From PALSA-1004 sp041483135 (lineage in GTDB: Bacteria > Pseudomonadota > Gammaproteobacteria > Burkholderiales > SG8-41): 64,000 nt of DNA. Position numbers and translations under genes: made by a program. The stretch is taken from NCBI GenBank assembly GCA_041483135.1, contig JBGPFE010000013.1, positions 1 through 64,000 on the forward strand, written 5' to 3'. The notes beneath the pieces are model-generated. The model worked only from the letters and a program-made list of their open reading frames with translations. It ran no database searches and was not told where the DNA came from. Below are positions 37,893 to 46,958 of the stretch, piece by piece (the stretch's first letter is position 1; every line of letters begins with the position of its first letter).

Positions 37893-39167
37893 CTAGGCCA
37901 GCGTGTCAGCCCAGATGTTTTTGGCCCACGACATCGCGTACGCGCCTTCGAGCTCGTTCGCCTTGTCAGACAGCCCGGCCGCGCCTTTGACCACCGTCAT
38001 CGTTTTCTGCGCGGCGTCATAAACGTGCACCGACGCGACGTGCACCACGTTCTTGTCGTCGATGAAGCTGTAGCAGGTATTAATCATCATCGGCTGCGTG
38101 TTGACCGGCTGGTTCTTGATCAGCGCGATCACCGCCGCGGCGCATACCTTGGCGTGCTGGTTCGCCATGTGCCCCGATTTCGGCATCAACGGCGCCGACA
38201 GCGTGGAGTCGCCGAGCACGTGGACGCCCTTGACCTTGACCGATTCCATCGTCAGCCAGTCGATGCCGCACCAGCGATTGTTGGCGGTGATCAACCCTGT
38301 CTGCCGCGCAATCTGTCCCGCCCCATGCGGCGGCACCACGTTCAGCACGTCGGCCTTGACGTTGTCGAACTGCAGCTTGGCGGTCAGCGTCTTGACGTCG
38401 ACATCGAGCAACTCGCTGTTGGGACGGTATTCGACCATGCCTTTGTAAGGCCCGTTCCACGCCGCCATGAAGAGCCCCTTCTTCGATGTCACGTCCTCGT
38501 TGGCATCGAGTATCAGCACTTTCGATTTCGGCTTCGCGGCCTTGAAGTAATGCGCGACCTGGCAGGCGCGCTCATACGGCCCCGGCGGGCAGCGATACGG
38601 CGCTTTCGGGATGTGGAGCGCGTAGACGCCGCCGTCGCGCATCGCTTCGAGCTGCTTCCTGAGCGCCACGGTTTGCGCGCCCGCTTTCCAGCTGTGCAGC
38701 ACCTTGCTTTGCGCATCGGCGTTGTTCAAACCCGGAATCGTTTCGTACATGAAGTCGATGCCGGGCGCGATGATCAGCCGGTCATAGCCAAGCGTGGAGC
38801 CGGACGCGAGTCGAACCTCGCGCTTGACCGGATCGACCGCGACCGCATCGTCGCGTACCATTTTCACGCCGTATTTCCCGAGCCCGCCGTAGCCGACGGT
38901 AATGTCGGCGAGCGTCTTGCTGCCGCCCAAGACCAGATTGCTGATCGGGCACGAGATGAATTCGCCGTTGCGCTCGACGAGCGTGACTTCGATGTCGGGC
39001 GCCCACATGCGGATGTACTTGGCGGCGGTCGCGCCGGAATAGCCGGCGCCGATCACCACCACGCGGCCAACGGTCGGGCCGTAGCCAGTTCCGGCACAGC
39101 CGGTTATTGCGGCAACCCCCGCGCCAGCCGACATCAATTGGATAAATTCGCGTCGATTGAGTGTCAT
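37893..39167 (-). CDS. fccB: FAD-dependent oxidoreductase, flavocytochrome c sulfide dehydrogenase flavoprotein (FccB) type
   Basis: 424 residues. The N-terminus LNRREFIQLMSAGAGVAAIT is a Tat signal, and ITGC may be a lipobox. VVVIGAGYSGATAAKYIRMW is the FAD Rossmann motif, followed by ISCPISNLVLGG and YDRLIIAPGIDFMYETIPGL. The C-terminal flavocytochrome-c domain includes INTCYSFIDDKNVVHVASVH. Family enzymes oxidise sulfide in the periplasm and pass electrons to a cytochrome c. It is 10 nt downstream of a CxxCH cytochrome gene, as expected for an Fcc pair. Confidence 0.87.
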   Translation of the reverse strand: MTLNRREFIQLMSAGAGVAAITGCAGTGYGPTVGRVVVIGAGYSGATAAKYIRMWAPDIEVTLVERNGEFISCPISNLVLGGSKTLADITVGYGGLGKYGVKMVRDDAVAVDPVKREVRLASGSTLGYDRLIIAPGIDFMYETIPGLNNADAQSKVLHSWKAGAQTVALRKQLEAMRDGGVYALHIPKAPYRCPPGPYERACQVAHYFKAAKPKSKVLILDANEDVTSKKGLFMAAWNGPYKGMVEYRPNSELLDVDVKTLTAKLQFDNVKADVLNVVPPHGAGQIARQTGLITANNRWCGIDWLTMESVKVKGVHVLGDSTLSAPLMPKSGHMANQHAKVCAAAVIALIKNQPVNTQPMMINTCYSFIDDKNVVHVASVHVYDAAQKTMTVVKGAAGLSDKANELEGAYAMSWAKNIWADTLA

Positions 39168-39176
39168 GGCCGCCCC

Positions 39177-39491
39177 CTATTTCTTCTGCGCCGCAAAGTA
39201 TGCGGCGATCTGTTCGATCTGCTCGTCGGTATAGCCCTTCGCAAGCTGGTGCATGATGGTCGCCGGACGCTTGCCGGCTTTGAAGTCCTTCATCTGCTGC
39301 GCCATATAGGCTTTATCGACACCGGCGAGCCCCGGAACCGTGCCGACGCTGCGGCCGTCGGTGCCGTGGCAGTTGGCGCAGGTTGCCGCCATGCCGCGCA
39401 CGCTGGCTGAATCCTGGGCATGCGCGGTCGGCCACGTGACCGTGGCAGCCGCCAGCAACGTCACGGCGCGAAATGCAAACTTGATTTTCAT
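39177..39491 (-). CDS. Monohaem c-type cytochrome, probable FccB partner
   Basis: 104 residues from the ATG at 39491, which has GGAGGAG directly upstream; the frame runs on to 39602 without an RBS. A signal peptide of about 24 residues (VTLLAAATVTWPTAHA) is followed by one haem site, CANCHGTDGRS, and the distal Met probably in TIMHQLAKGYTDEQI. It is a class I cytochrome exported to the periplasm. Its position just before the flavoprotein indicates it is the electron acceptor subunit. Confidence 0.87.
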   Translation of the reverse strand: MKIKFAFRAVTLLAAATVTWPTAHAQDSASVRGMAATCANCHGTDGRSVGTVPGLAGVDKAYMAQQMKDFKAGKRPATIMHQLAKGYTDEQIEQIAAYFAAQKK

Positions 39492-39642
39492 GGCTCCTCC
39501 AAGCGTGATGAAAGCGTAGGCGAAGGCGCCACCACCTGACTGCCGGCACTCAGCGCCGCAAATGATCGTGTTTAGTTTCCGCAATCGATGCGGCGGCGTC
39601 AAGCGTCGGCCGGCCGCAAAACATGATGCAGATCAAACAAAG

Positions 39643-39740
39643 GATACGCAGCGCGGCCTTGCACCGCACCATCAGCAACCGGCGGTGGACCGATACGCGG
39701 CGCGGCCTTGCACCGCACCATCAGCAACCGGCGGTGGACC
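39643..39740. repeat. Tandem duplication of a 49-bp unit
   Basis: Two adjacent copies, 39643-39691 and 39692-39740, both run from GATACGC to the start of the next GATACGC/GGTTAGG. They differ at one early base (GATACGCA versus GATACGCG). Each contains CACCGC...GCGGTG, able to form a 6-bp stem. The second copy ends 2 nt before the clpA stop codon, so the clpA transcript enters it directly. Confidence 0.9.
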
Positions 39741-39742
39741 GG

Positions 39743-41998
39743 TTAGGCGACGCTCGCCTCTTCCTCGGCGAACACCAGCTGGATTTTCTCGTCCTGGTCG
39801 AGATCGACGGTGACCTTGCCGCCATTGGCGAGCCGTCCGAACAACAATTCGTCGGCGAGCGCGGTGCGGATCGTGTCCTGGATCAGGCGCGCCATCGGCC
39901 GCGCGCCCATCTGCGGGTCGAAGCCTTTCTTGGCGAGGTGGTCCTTGAGCGCCGCAGTGAAAGTGACCTCGACTTTCTTCTCCTGCAACTGCTCTTCGAG
40001 CTGCATCAGGAACTTGTCGACCACGCGCATGATGATGTCGCGATCGAGCGCGGCGAACGAAATGATCGCATCGAGCCGGTTGCGGAACTCGGGCGAGAAC
40101 ATGCGTTTGATCTCGGCCATTTCGTCACCAGCCTGCGCCGAACTCGTGAATCCCATCGAGCTTTTCGACAGCTCGGCCGCGCCGGCGTTGGTGGTCATGA
40201 TGATCATCACGTTGCGGAAATCCGCCTTGCGGCCGTTGTTGTCGGTCAGCGTGCCATGATCCATCACCTGCAGCAGTATGTTGTAGACGTCCGGGTGCGC
40301 CTTCTCGATCTCGTCGAGCAGCAGCACCGAGTACGGATGCTTGGTGATCGCTTCCGTCAGCAGCCCGCCCTGGTCGAAGCCGACGTAACCGGGTGGCGCG
40401 CCGATCAGACGCGACACCGCGTGACGCTCCATGTATTCCGACATGTCGAAGCGGATCAGCTCGACGCCCATGATGTAAGCCAGCTGGCGCGCGACCTCGG
40501 TCTTGCCGACGCCGGTCGGCCCCGAGAACAGGAAGCAGCCGGTCGGCTTCTGCGGATTGCCGAGGCCGCTTCGCCCCATCTTGATCGCCGACGACAGGGC
40601 ATCGATCGCCCGCTCCTGGCCGAACACCACGGCTTTCAGGTTGCGGTCGAGGTTCTTCAATTGCGAGCGGTCGTCGGACGACACGCTTTGCGCCGGCACG
40701 CGCGCTATCTTGGCGACGATCTCCTCGATCTCGTGCCGGGTGATCACTTTCTTCTGTTTCGACTTGGGCAGAATGCGTTGCGCCGCGCCCGCTTCATCGA
40801 TCACGTCGATCGCCTTGTCGGGCAGGTGGCGGTCATTGATGTAGCGCGCCGCGAGCTCGGCCGCCGAGGTCAGCGCAGACGACGCGTACTTGATTCCGTG
40901 GTGCGCCTCGAAGCGAGTCTTGAGACCGCGTAGGATCGACACCGTTTCCTCGATCGAGGGCTCGACCACATCGATTTTCTGGAAACGGCGCGACAGCGCG
41001 TGATCCTTCTCGAAAATGCCGCGGTATTCCTGGTAGGTCGTCGCGCCGAGGCACTTGAGCTGCCCGGTCTGCAGCGCCGGCTTGAGCAGGTTGGACGCGT
41101 CGAGCGTGCCGCCCGAGGCGGCGCCGGCGCCGATCAGCGTGTGTATCTCGTCGATGAACAGGATGGCATGCGGATTGTCGACAAGCTGCTTGAGCACCGC
41201 CTTCAGGCGCTGCTCGAAATCGCCGCGATACTTGGTGCCGGCGAGCAACGCGCCCATGTCGAGCGCATAGACATTGCACTTGGCGAGGATCTCGGGCACG
41301 TCACCCTCGACGATACGGCGCGAGAGCCCCTCGGCGATCGCGGTCTTGCCGACGCCGGCTTCGCCGACCAGCAGCGGGTTGTTCTTGCGGCGGCGGCATA
41401 GCGTCTGCACCACGCGCTCGAGTTCGCGCTCGCGGCCGATCAGCGGATCGATCTTGCCAGACAGCGCGAGCGCATTCAAATTCAGCGTGAAGTTCTCGAG
41501 CGCGCCGCCCGGCGATTGCTCCTGCTCGGGCTCGGCCTCGCCGTCGCCCTTGCCGGGCGTTGCCTGCGGCACCTTGCTGATGCCGTGCGAGATGAAGTTG
41601 ACGACATCGAGCCGGGTGACGCCCTTCTGGTGCAGGAAATACACCGCGTGCGAATCCTTCTCGCCGAAAATCGCGACCAGCACGTTGGCGCCAGTCACCT
41701 CTTTCTTGCCCGACGACTGCACATGCAGGATCGCGCGCTGGATGACGCGCTGGAAGCCGAGCGTGGGCTGGGTGTCGGTGTCCTCTGTGGTCAGGACCGG
41801 CGTATGCTCGGTGACAAACTCGGACAAGAGCTTCCGCAAATCGTCGATTTCAGTCGCGCACGCCTTGAGCACTTCGGAGGCTGACGGGTTGTCGAGCAGC
41901 GCCAGCAGCAGGTGTTCGACGGTGATGAATTCGTGCCGTTTCTGGCGCGCCTCCATGAACGCCATGTGCAGGCTGACTTCGAGTTCCTGGGCAATCAT
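39743..41998 (-). CDS. clpA: ATP-dependent Clp protease ATP-binding subunit ClpA
   Basis: 751 residues from the ATG at 41998 (MIAQELEVSLHMAFMEARQK). A ClpA N-domain is followed by two AAA+ modules: Walker A GEAGVGKTAIAEGL with LFIDEIHTLIGAG, then GPTGVGKTEVARQL with LLLDEIEKAHPDVYN. It unfolds substrates and feeds ClpP. The start overlaps the clpS stop in TGATG, so clpS-clpA are coupled. clpP is not in the window. A tandem repeat follows the stop. Confidence 0.97.
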   Translation of the reverse strand: MIAQELEVSLHMAFMEARQKRHEFITVEHLLLALLDNPSASEVLKACATEIDDLRKLLSEFVTEHTPVLTTEDTDTQPTLGFQRVIQRAILHVQSSGKKEVTGANVLVAIFGEKDSHAVYFLHQKGVTRLDVVNFISHGISKVPQATPGKGDGEAEPEQEQSPGGALENFTLNLNALALSGKIDPLIGRERELERVVQTLCRRRKNNPLLVGEAGVGKTAIAEGLSRRIVEGDVPEILAKCNVYALDMGALLAGTKYRGDFEQRLKAVLKQLVDNPHAILFIDEIHTLIGAGAASGGTLDASNLLKPALQTGQLKCLGATTYQEYRGIFEKDHALSRRFQKIDVVEPSIEETVSILRGLKTRFEAHHGIKYASSALTSAAELAARYINDRHLPDKAIDVIDEAGAAQRILPKSKQKKVITRHEIEEIVAKIARVPAQSVSSDDRSQLKNLDRNLKAVVFGQERAIDALSSAIKMGRSGLGNPQKPTGCFLFSGPTGVGKTEVARQLAYIMGVELIRFDMSEYMERHAVSRLIGAPPGYVGFDQGGLLTEAITKHPYSVLLLDEIEKAHPDVYNILLQVMDHGTLTDNNGRKADFRNVMIIMTTNAGAAELSKSSMGFTSSAQAGDEMAEIKRMFSPEFRNRLDAIISFAALDRDIIMRVVDKFLMQLEEQLQEKKVEVTFTAALKDHLAKKGFDPQMGARPMARLIQDTIRTALADELLFGRLANGGKVTVDLDQDEKIQLVFAEEEASVA

Positions 41999-42318
41999 CA
42001 GTTTTCCTCCATCACGCAACGCAATGGGTGCTGGTACTGGCGGGCGTACGCAGTCACCTGCTCGACCTTGGTCGCCGCCACGTCGCGCGCGTAAACCCCG
42101 CAGACACCAGTACCTTCGCGATGAACCTTGAGCATAATCTGAGTCGCCTTCTCGCGGCTAAGGGAGAAAAACTTTTGCAGGACCACAACCACGAAATCCA
42201 TGGGGGTGTAATCGTCATTTAACAGCAAAACCTTAAACATCGGGGGCGACTTGACCTTGGCCTTTTTCGCCTCCAGAACCGTATCATCGCGATGCCGTGT
42301 CGCCATGCTCCGCACCAC
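41998..42318 (-). CDS. clpS: ATP-dependent Clp protease adaptor ClpS
   Basis: 106 residues, or 102 from the second Met at 42306. The N-end-rule binding core is VLLLNDDYTPMDFVVVVLQKFF, followed by ATQIMLKVHREGTGVCGVY and the CVMEEN end. It delivers N-degron substrates to ClpA, encoded next. It is divergent from the cold-shock gene across a 244-nt region. Confidence 0.96.
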   Translation of the reverse strand: MVRSMATRHRDDTVLEAKKAKVKSPPMFKVLLLNDDYTPMDFVVVVLQKFFSLSREKATQIMLKVHREGTGVCGVYARDVAATKVEQVTAYARQYQHPLRCVMEEN

Positions 42319-42403
42319 CGTTCTAACCGCCCGCTGCCAGTTGTTATTTTGACCATAATGCCAGATTTTTCAAGTGGCAAAAGCGGCCTTTTTTAACAAC
42401 TAC

Positions 42404-42432
42404 TTGACTTCCTCTGGCAAATAGCCTAGAAA
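42404..42432 (+). promoter_or_regulatory. Possible promoter of the cold-shock gene
   Basis: TTGACT (42404-42409) and TAGAAA (42427-42432) are spaced by 17 nt. Use of this site would give a leader of about 120 nt before the cold-shock ATG, in keeping with the long structured leaders of cspA-type mRNAs. The -10 match is only 4 of 6. Confidence 0.4.
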
Positions 42433-42562
42433 GCCGAAAGGTGTTTGGCTTCAAGCTTGATCGCAGTACCGGTTTTGCCGTTTTGCCGTATGCGTCCTTG
42501 AAACTCAAACAGTCTCCGGAAACTTTTTCCGGTAATTTTTTAAGTTAAGAAGGAACAGCAAT

Positions 42563-42766
42563 ATGGCAACAGGTACTGTGAAATGGTTCAACGATGCGAA
42601 GGGTTATGGCTTCATTACGCCGGACGACGGCAGTGAAGATCTGTTCGCGCACTTCTCGGCGATTCAGATGAGCGGCTTCAAAACCCTCAAGGAAGGCCAA
42701 AAGGTGTCTTTCGAAGTAACCCAGGGACCGAAAGGCAAGCAGGCATCGAATATTCAAGCCGCCTAA
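42563..42766 (+). CDS. Cold-shock protein, CspA family
   Basis: 67 residues. RNP1 (KGYGFIT) and RNP2 (DLFAHFSAI) of the OB-fold cold-shock domain are intact: MATGTVKWFNDAKGYGFITP. It binds single-stranded RNA and DNA and melts mRNA structure. AAGGAA lies upstream of the ATG, and a strong terminator follows 29 nt after the stop, so the gene is monocistronic. Confidence 0.96.
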   Translation: MATGTVKWFNDAKGYGFITPDDGSEDLFAHFSAIQMSGFKTLKEGQKVSFEVTQGPKGKQASNIQAA

Positions 42767-43089
42767 ATAATACACGTATCCCAGAATACCAAATAAAAAG
42801 CCCGTCCGGCGCATGCTGGTCGGGCTTTTTTTTTGCAGCACTGAGACCCGGCCCCCCGGCATGCCGATGCGCCAGCTTCTGTGTCAATGCATGCGGCGCT
42901 CGAGCTCGGCGTTGACGGTCGTTTATGCGAAACACAATAAATGAGATAATCCTCCGCACGAACCAACGCGGGAACTGTAGCGGGCGCAGACCTTGCGGAC
43001 CTGCTCGAAGAGCCTTTCGGTACGCCCCGACAGATCGCTGAAATACGCCGATCACTTGACCGAGCACATGCGAACGGAGACTGAGAATC
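42767..43089. other. Intergenic region, 323 nt
   Basis: Apart from the terminator at its left end, no gene is supported. TTGACG (42912-42917) with AATAAA 18 nt later could be a weak promoter for the 457-residue gene. A long leader of about 145 nt would then precede its ATG. Confidence 0.4.
42796..42834 (+). terminator. Rho-independent terminator of the cold-shock gene
   Basis: AAAAGCCCG and CGGGCTTTT flank a 16-nt interior, followed by an eight-T run. It is a classic intrinsic terminator. Confidence 0.9.
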
Positions 43090-44463
43090 ATGTCTGAAAA
43101 ACTCGACCTGCTGAAAATCGCACAGGAAGAACAGGGCGGCGATCTGTTCAAGCTGCTGGACCGCATATACAAGCGATCCAAGATCCAGCCACGCGGCTTT
43201 CCCGATGCGATCATCTGGGAAGGCGGAAACCAGTACGGCAACGTGAAGCCGGTCGCGCACGCGTTCACCGACATGTTTGCGCTCAACGGCACGCTGATGG
43301 CGCTCGACGTGCTGGGATTGCCGTTCCTCGGCGTGCCCATGATGGCGCAGTTCCGGCACGATACGAAACTGCTCTCGCTCGAATGGTTCGGCAAGCTCGA
43401 TTACACGGCGTTGAAATGGTCCACCGCCGGCGACTTCATGGTCAACGAAAAAGGCAAGAAGGTTGTCGTCGCCGGCAAGTCTGCCAATGCGCAGTTACGT
43501 ACTGCGGCCGGGGTCTATTGCAACGTCCGGCCTTACGGGACTATCACCAGCATTCGTTTCATGCCCGGCCTGCCCTATTCCCAGGACAAGAAGAAATTCA
43601 ATGTCGATCGCGGCACCGGCAACATCCACTCCGAGATGAACACGCCCGGGGTCAGGATGGTCTACGCGGCACGTCTGTTCCTGAAGATGGTGCATGAAAC
43701 CGGTCAGATCGGGCGCGTCGCCACCAAGCCGACCCAGGCCCAGGAGGACACCGTCAACGCAGGCATCATGCGGTGGCTGTTGCAGGGCACGAAGTTCCAG
43801 CTCAAACGAAAATATACGGTCGACGCCTACGAAGAGCAAAAGGCGAACGTCGATGCGATCGTCGCCCTGCTGCCCAAGGATTTCAAGGCCGGCATGGAGA
43901 ACTGGAGCGGAGAAATTTACGAACACATTTCCGACACCAACTTCGGGTTGCTGCTGCATGACATGATCCGGCAGCGCAAGGTCATCGTCTATGCGACGGA
44001 CCTCGACGGCGACCGGTTGACGGACCTCATGGCGGACGCGCCTGAAGCGTTGCGGAACTGGGGGCAAATAGTCCTCGATCACGTCAAGGCAGGCACGGAC
44101 ATGAAGAAGGTCTGGGCCGATATGGGCTTCACGATGAAGAGCGGGCACGACATGACGAGCATCATGTATCGCGTCACCGGCGAGCCGATCTTCGAACAGA
44201 CGCTGGGGTCCGCAGACGCGATGCTCCTGCGCCTGCTGGCCGGGGATGAGACAGTCGGCGGGGAAAAGCAGCCCTACGATCCGCGGATCCACTTCGTTCT
44301 AATCAACGAGGCATACAAGGCAGCAAATCCGGGCAATACCGAACTGGCTCGCTGGCTGGACGCGCAGCTCGCGACCTTCGACAAAATCTATGGCGGCAAG
44401 CGGCCCCGCTACATCGAGGGGTACAACAAGCTCAAGGACGCGATCAAGCCCTGGGGCAGGTAG
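43090..44463 (+). CDS. Soluble protein of unknown function, 457 residues
   Basis: I do not recognise this family. It has no signal peptide or membrane segment and looks like a folded cytoplasmic protein with mixed composition. Notable conserved-looking stretches are FPDAIIWEGGNQYGNVKPVA, LGLPFLGVPMMAQFRHDTK, ETGQIGRVATKPTQAQEDT and VIVYATDLDGDRLTDLMADA. YATDLDGDRLTD resembles an acidic metal-binding turn, but this is not diagnostic. The gene stands alone between terminators, with codon use like its neighbours. A strong terminator follows at 44508. Confidence 0.75.
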   Translation: MSEKLDLLKIAQEEQGGDLFKLLDRIYKRSKIQPRGFPDAIIWEGGNQYGNVKPVAHAFTDMFALNGTLMALDVLGLPFLGVPMMAQFRHDTKLLSLEWFGKLDYTALKWSTAGDFMVNEKGKKVVVAGKSANAQLRTAAGVYCNVRPYGTITSIRFMPGLPYSQDKKKFNVDRGTGNIHSEMNTPGVRMVYAARLFLKMVHETGQIGRVATKPTQAQEDTVNAGIMRWLLQGTKFQLKRKYTVDAYEEQKANVDAIVALLPKDFKAGMENWSGEIYEHISDTNFGLLLHDMIRQRKVIVYATDLDGDRLTDLMADAPEALRNWGQIVLDHVKAGTDMKKVWADMGFTMKSGHDMTSIMYRVTGEPIFEQTLGSADAMLLRLLAGDETVGGEKQPYDPRIHFVLINEAYKAANPGNTELARWLDAQLATFDKIYGGKRPRYIEGYNKLKDAIKPWGR

Positions 44464-44826
44464 GCGCATCCCCGCGCTGGGAGTCCGCTCAGCGCATCGT
44501 CCGGCAGCAACGCCCGCGACAGCGGGCGTTGTCGTTTGAGCTTCCTCCCGCGCATCCCGGATCCACCTCGCCCAGCGGGCACTCCCGGCCTGCAGGTATC
44601 GCAGGACGGCTTGCGTTTCAGCCGTGGCTGCGGGCCTGTGGGACATTCCACGACGCATTCATAACTGCAGCATTGCCGCGCCCGGGTCGCCAGAAAGCAG
44701 AAGCCATGGACAACCACCGGAAATCCATAAACTTTTGATCTTTAGGTATAAAAAAATTTATGTTGTGAAATCATCCCTCGATATACAATATTTGTGCTCT
44801 GCATCAATTTTGAGGGATATTGAACT
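44464..44826. other. Intergenic region upstream of malate synthase, 363 nt
   Basis: It holds the terminator of the preceding gene and then an AT-rich segment (44720-44826). TATAAA at 44746-44751 is a possible -10. The stretch around CCCTCGATATACAATATTTG and TTGAGGGATATTGAAC contains partial inverted symmetry that could bind a regulator of the glyoxylate shunt. No coding frame is supported. Confidence 0.4.
44508..44531 (+). terminator. Rho-independent terminator
   Basis: A perfect 10-bp stem CAACGCCCGC / GCGGGCGTTG with a GACA loop, followed by TCGTTTG, 45 nt after the stop of the 457-residue gene. The short T-tract makes it somewhat weak. Confidence 0.75.
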
Positions 44827-46461
44827 ATGAAACATAATGCAGCCCTGCCTGCTGGCGTGGAAGTACTCGGCCAGATCACGCCGCAATACGCTGAAATCCT
44901 GACGCCGCAGGCGCTGGCGTTTGTGGCCAAGCTGCACCGCCCGTTCGAAAGCCGCCGCCAGGAGTTGCTCGCCAGGCGCGCCGCACGCCAGTTGGAGTTC
45001 GACGCTGGCAAACTGCCCGACTTTCTGCCGGAAACGAAAAAAATCCGCGAATCGGAATGGACCATTGCAGCGCAACCCGCGGATCTGCTCGACCGCCGCG
45101 TCGAGATCACGGGCCCGACCGACCGCAAAATGGTGATCAACGCGTTGAACTGCGGCGCCTCCGTCTTCATGGCCGATTTCGAGGACGCCAACTGCCCGAC
45201 ATGGGACAACATGATCGTCGGGCAGATCAACCTGCGCGACGCGGTCAGCCGCACCATTACTCTGGAGCAAAACGGCAAGCAGTACCGACTTAACGACAAA
45301 ATCGCGGTGCTCATGCCGCGCCCGCGCGGCTGGCACCTCGATGAGAAGCACGTGCTGATCGACGGTAAACCCGTCGCCGGCGGCATTTTCGATTTCGCGC
45401 TCTACTTTTTCCACAACGCCAAGGAAACGCTCGCGCGCGGCACCGGCCCTTACTTCTACCTGCCGAAATTGGAGTCGCACCTCGAAGCGCGGCTGTGGAA
45501 CGACATCTTCAACCTGGCGCAGGACGAACTCGGCGTCAAACGCGGCTCCATCAAGGCCACTGCGCTGATCGAAACCGTACTTGCCGCGTTCGAGATGGAT
45601 GAATTCCTGTGGGAGCTGCGCGAACACTCGGCCGGCCTCAACATAGGCCGCTGGGACTATATCTTCTCGTGCATCAAGAAATTCCGCTCGCACGCGGATT
45701 TCTGCCTCGCCGATCGCTCACGGGTCACAATGACCGCGCCGTTCATGCGCGCCTATGCGCTGACGCTGGTCAAGACCTGCCATCGCAGGAATGCCCCCGC
45801 GATGGGGGGCATGGCGGCGCAGATCCCGATCAAGAACGATCCGGCAGCGAACGAAGCTGCGCTCGAAAAAGTTCGCCAGGACAAAATCCGCGAAGCTGCC
45901 GACGGCTGCGACGGTACCTGGGTAGCGCATCCGGCGCTGGTACCGATCGCGAAAGCCGTGTTCGACCAGTACATGCCGAAACCCAACCAGTACGACAAAC
46001 AGCGTCCGGACGTGAACTACACGGCAAAAGACTTGCTGGATTTTGAACCAGAAAAACCGATCACGGAAACCGGTTTGCGCAACAATATCAGCGTCGGCAT
46101 CCAGTATCTGGGCGCGTGGCTCGCGGGCAACGGCTGCGTGCCGGTGTTCAACCTGATGGAAGACGCCGCCACCGCCGAAATTTCACGCTCGCAGATCTGG
46201 CAGTGGATACGCAGTCCGATTGGCGTGCTCGACGACGGTCGCAAGGTGACGATAGAACTGGTTCGCCAGCTGCTCGCCGAAGAGCTGCCGAAAGTGAAAA
46301 CGCATCTTGGCGAAGAAGCCTGGAAAGCTGGCCATTATGAAGATGCGGCGAAGCTGTTCGATCAGATCACTACGGGCGAATATCTCGAGTTCCTGACGCT
46401 TCCCGCATACGAGTGGATCACCAAGGACATCGCCAAAACCAAGACCGCGAAAGCGGCCTGA
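44827..46461 (+). CDS. aceB: Malate synthase A
   Basis: 544 residues, usual for isoform A. The signature VLMPRPRGWHLDEKHVLID (about residues 160-180) and GPYFYLPKLESHLEARLWND are present, as is FLWELREHSAGLNIGRWDYI. It condenses glyoxylate and acetyl-CoA to malate in the glyoxylate shunt. Isocitrate lyase is not adjacent. It is followed by a terminator at 46478-46512. Confidence 0.96.
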   Translation: MKHNAALPAGVEVLGQITPQYAEILTPQALAFVAKLHRPFESRRQELLARRAARQLEFDAGKLPDFLPETKKIRESEWTIAAQPADLLDRRVEITGPTDRKMVINALNCGASVFMADFEDANCPTWDNMIVGQINLRDAVSRTITLEQNGKQYRLNDKIAVLMPRPRGWHLDEKHVLIDGKPVAGGIFDFALYFFHNAKETLARGTGPYFYLPKLESHLEARLWNDIFNLAQDELGVKRGSIKATALIETVLAAFEMDEFLWELREHSAGLNIGRWDYIFSCIKKFRSHADFCLADRSRVTMTAPFMRAYALTLVKTCHRRNAPAMGGMAAQIPIKNDPAANEAALEKVRQDKIREAADGCDGTWVAHPALVPIAKAVFDQYMPKPNQYDKQRPDVNYTAKDLLDFEPEKPITETGLRNNISVGIQYLGAWLAGNGCVPVFNLMEDAATAEISRSQIWQWIRSPIGVLDDGRKVTIELVRQLLAEELPKVKTHLGEEAWKAGHYEDAAKLFDQITTGEYLEFLTLPAYEWITKDIAKTKTAKAA

Positions 46462-46477
46462 CGCGGCGATTGACGAA

Positions 46478-46512
46478 TCAGTACCCCCTCGACGCGAGGG
46501 GCGTTTTACTGA
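46478..46512 (+). terminator. Rho-independent terminator of malate synthase gene
   Basis: CCCCTCG-ACG-CGAGGGG stem (46485-46501) is followed by CGTTTT and extended by outer arms TCAGTA / TACTGA. It lies 16 nt after the aceB stop. Confidence 0.8.
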
Positions 46513-46521
46513 CTCAAATTC

Positions 46522-46729
46522 ATGCATCTGGGGCTGTGCAACAAGCCGTATGGGGCTCGTTGCCAACAGCACTCGTCGGCCACCGCGATGCCAACCCCGG
46601 ATGCGCCGCCGACGCGCCCAAGGGCGACGCGTCGAAGGCTGAAGCCAAGAAGGCCAATAATCCAAGAAACCCGCCAAGCCCAAGAAGGAAAAGAAAGCCG
46701 TTGAAAAGAAAGCTCCTGAAAAGAAGTAA
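46522..46729 (+). pseudogene. Frameshifted relic of a small exported Lys-rich peptide gene
   Basis: One frame reads CAADAPKGDASKAEAKKA up to about 46655. The adjacent frame then reads SKKPAKPKKEKKAVEKKAPE and ends KK-stop at 46729. Joining the two by a single-base shift restores a Lys/Ala/Pro-rich tail like those of the small exported peptides at 46959 and 50591. AADAPK matches the processing site of the 46959 peptide (AFAADAPKK). The signal-peptide part is degraded. The same kind of GCAGGG/CCCTGC terminator follows. A sequencing error in an intact gene is possible. Confidence 0.5.
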
Positions 46730-46750
46730 GTCAGCGCTTACCTTGGAAAA

Positions 46751-46775
46751 GGCAGGGTCGCACCCTGCCTTTTTT
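46751..46775 (+). terminator. Rho-independent terminator, GGCAGGG family
   Basis: GGCAGGG-TCGCA-CCCTGCC stem followed by TTTTTT. It has the same stem core as the terminators at 47140 and 50789, each behind a related small-peptide gene. Confidence 0.85.
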
Positions 46776-46958
46776 ATTTAAACCAATGATTCAACAGGAA
46801 ATATAATTTTATCCTTAAATCATGATCTTGTACCGCGTGCGCCCGAAATAACCCGGCTATGTCAACGCGCCTGTAAACGGCACGTTAAAGACGATGACCG
46901 TAAACGCGGTCGTAGTCCCATAAAACCAACGTTTATCAACCTTAAAAGAGGAATCAAC

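Noticed and set aside
38025..39410. 461-codon plus-strand frame opposite the FccB-like gene and cytochrome
   Set aside because: It overlaps two well-supported genes in antisense and is rich in Arg/His/Asp, typical of a shadow frame.
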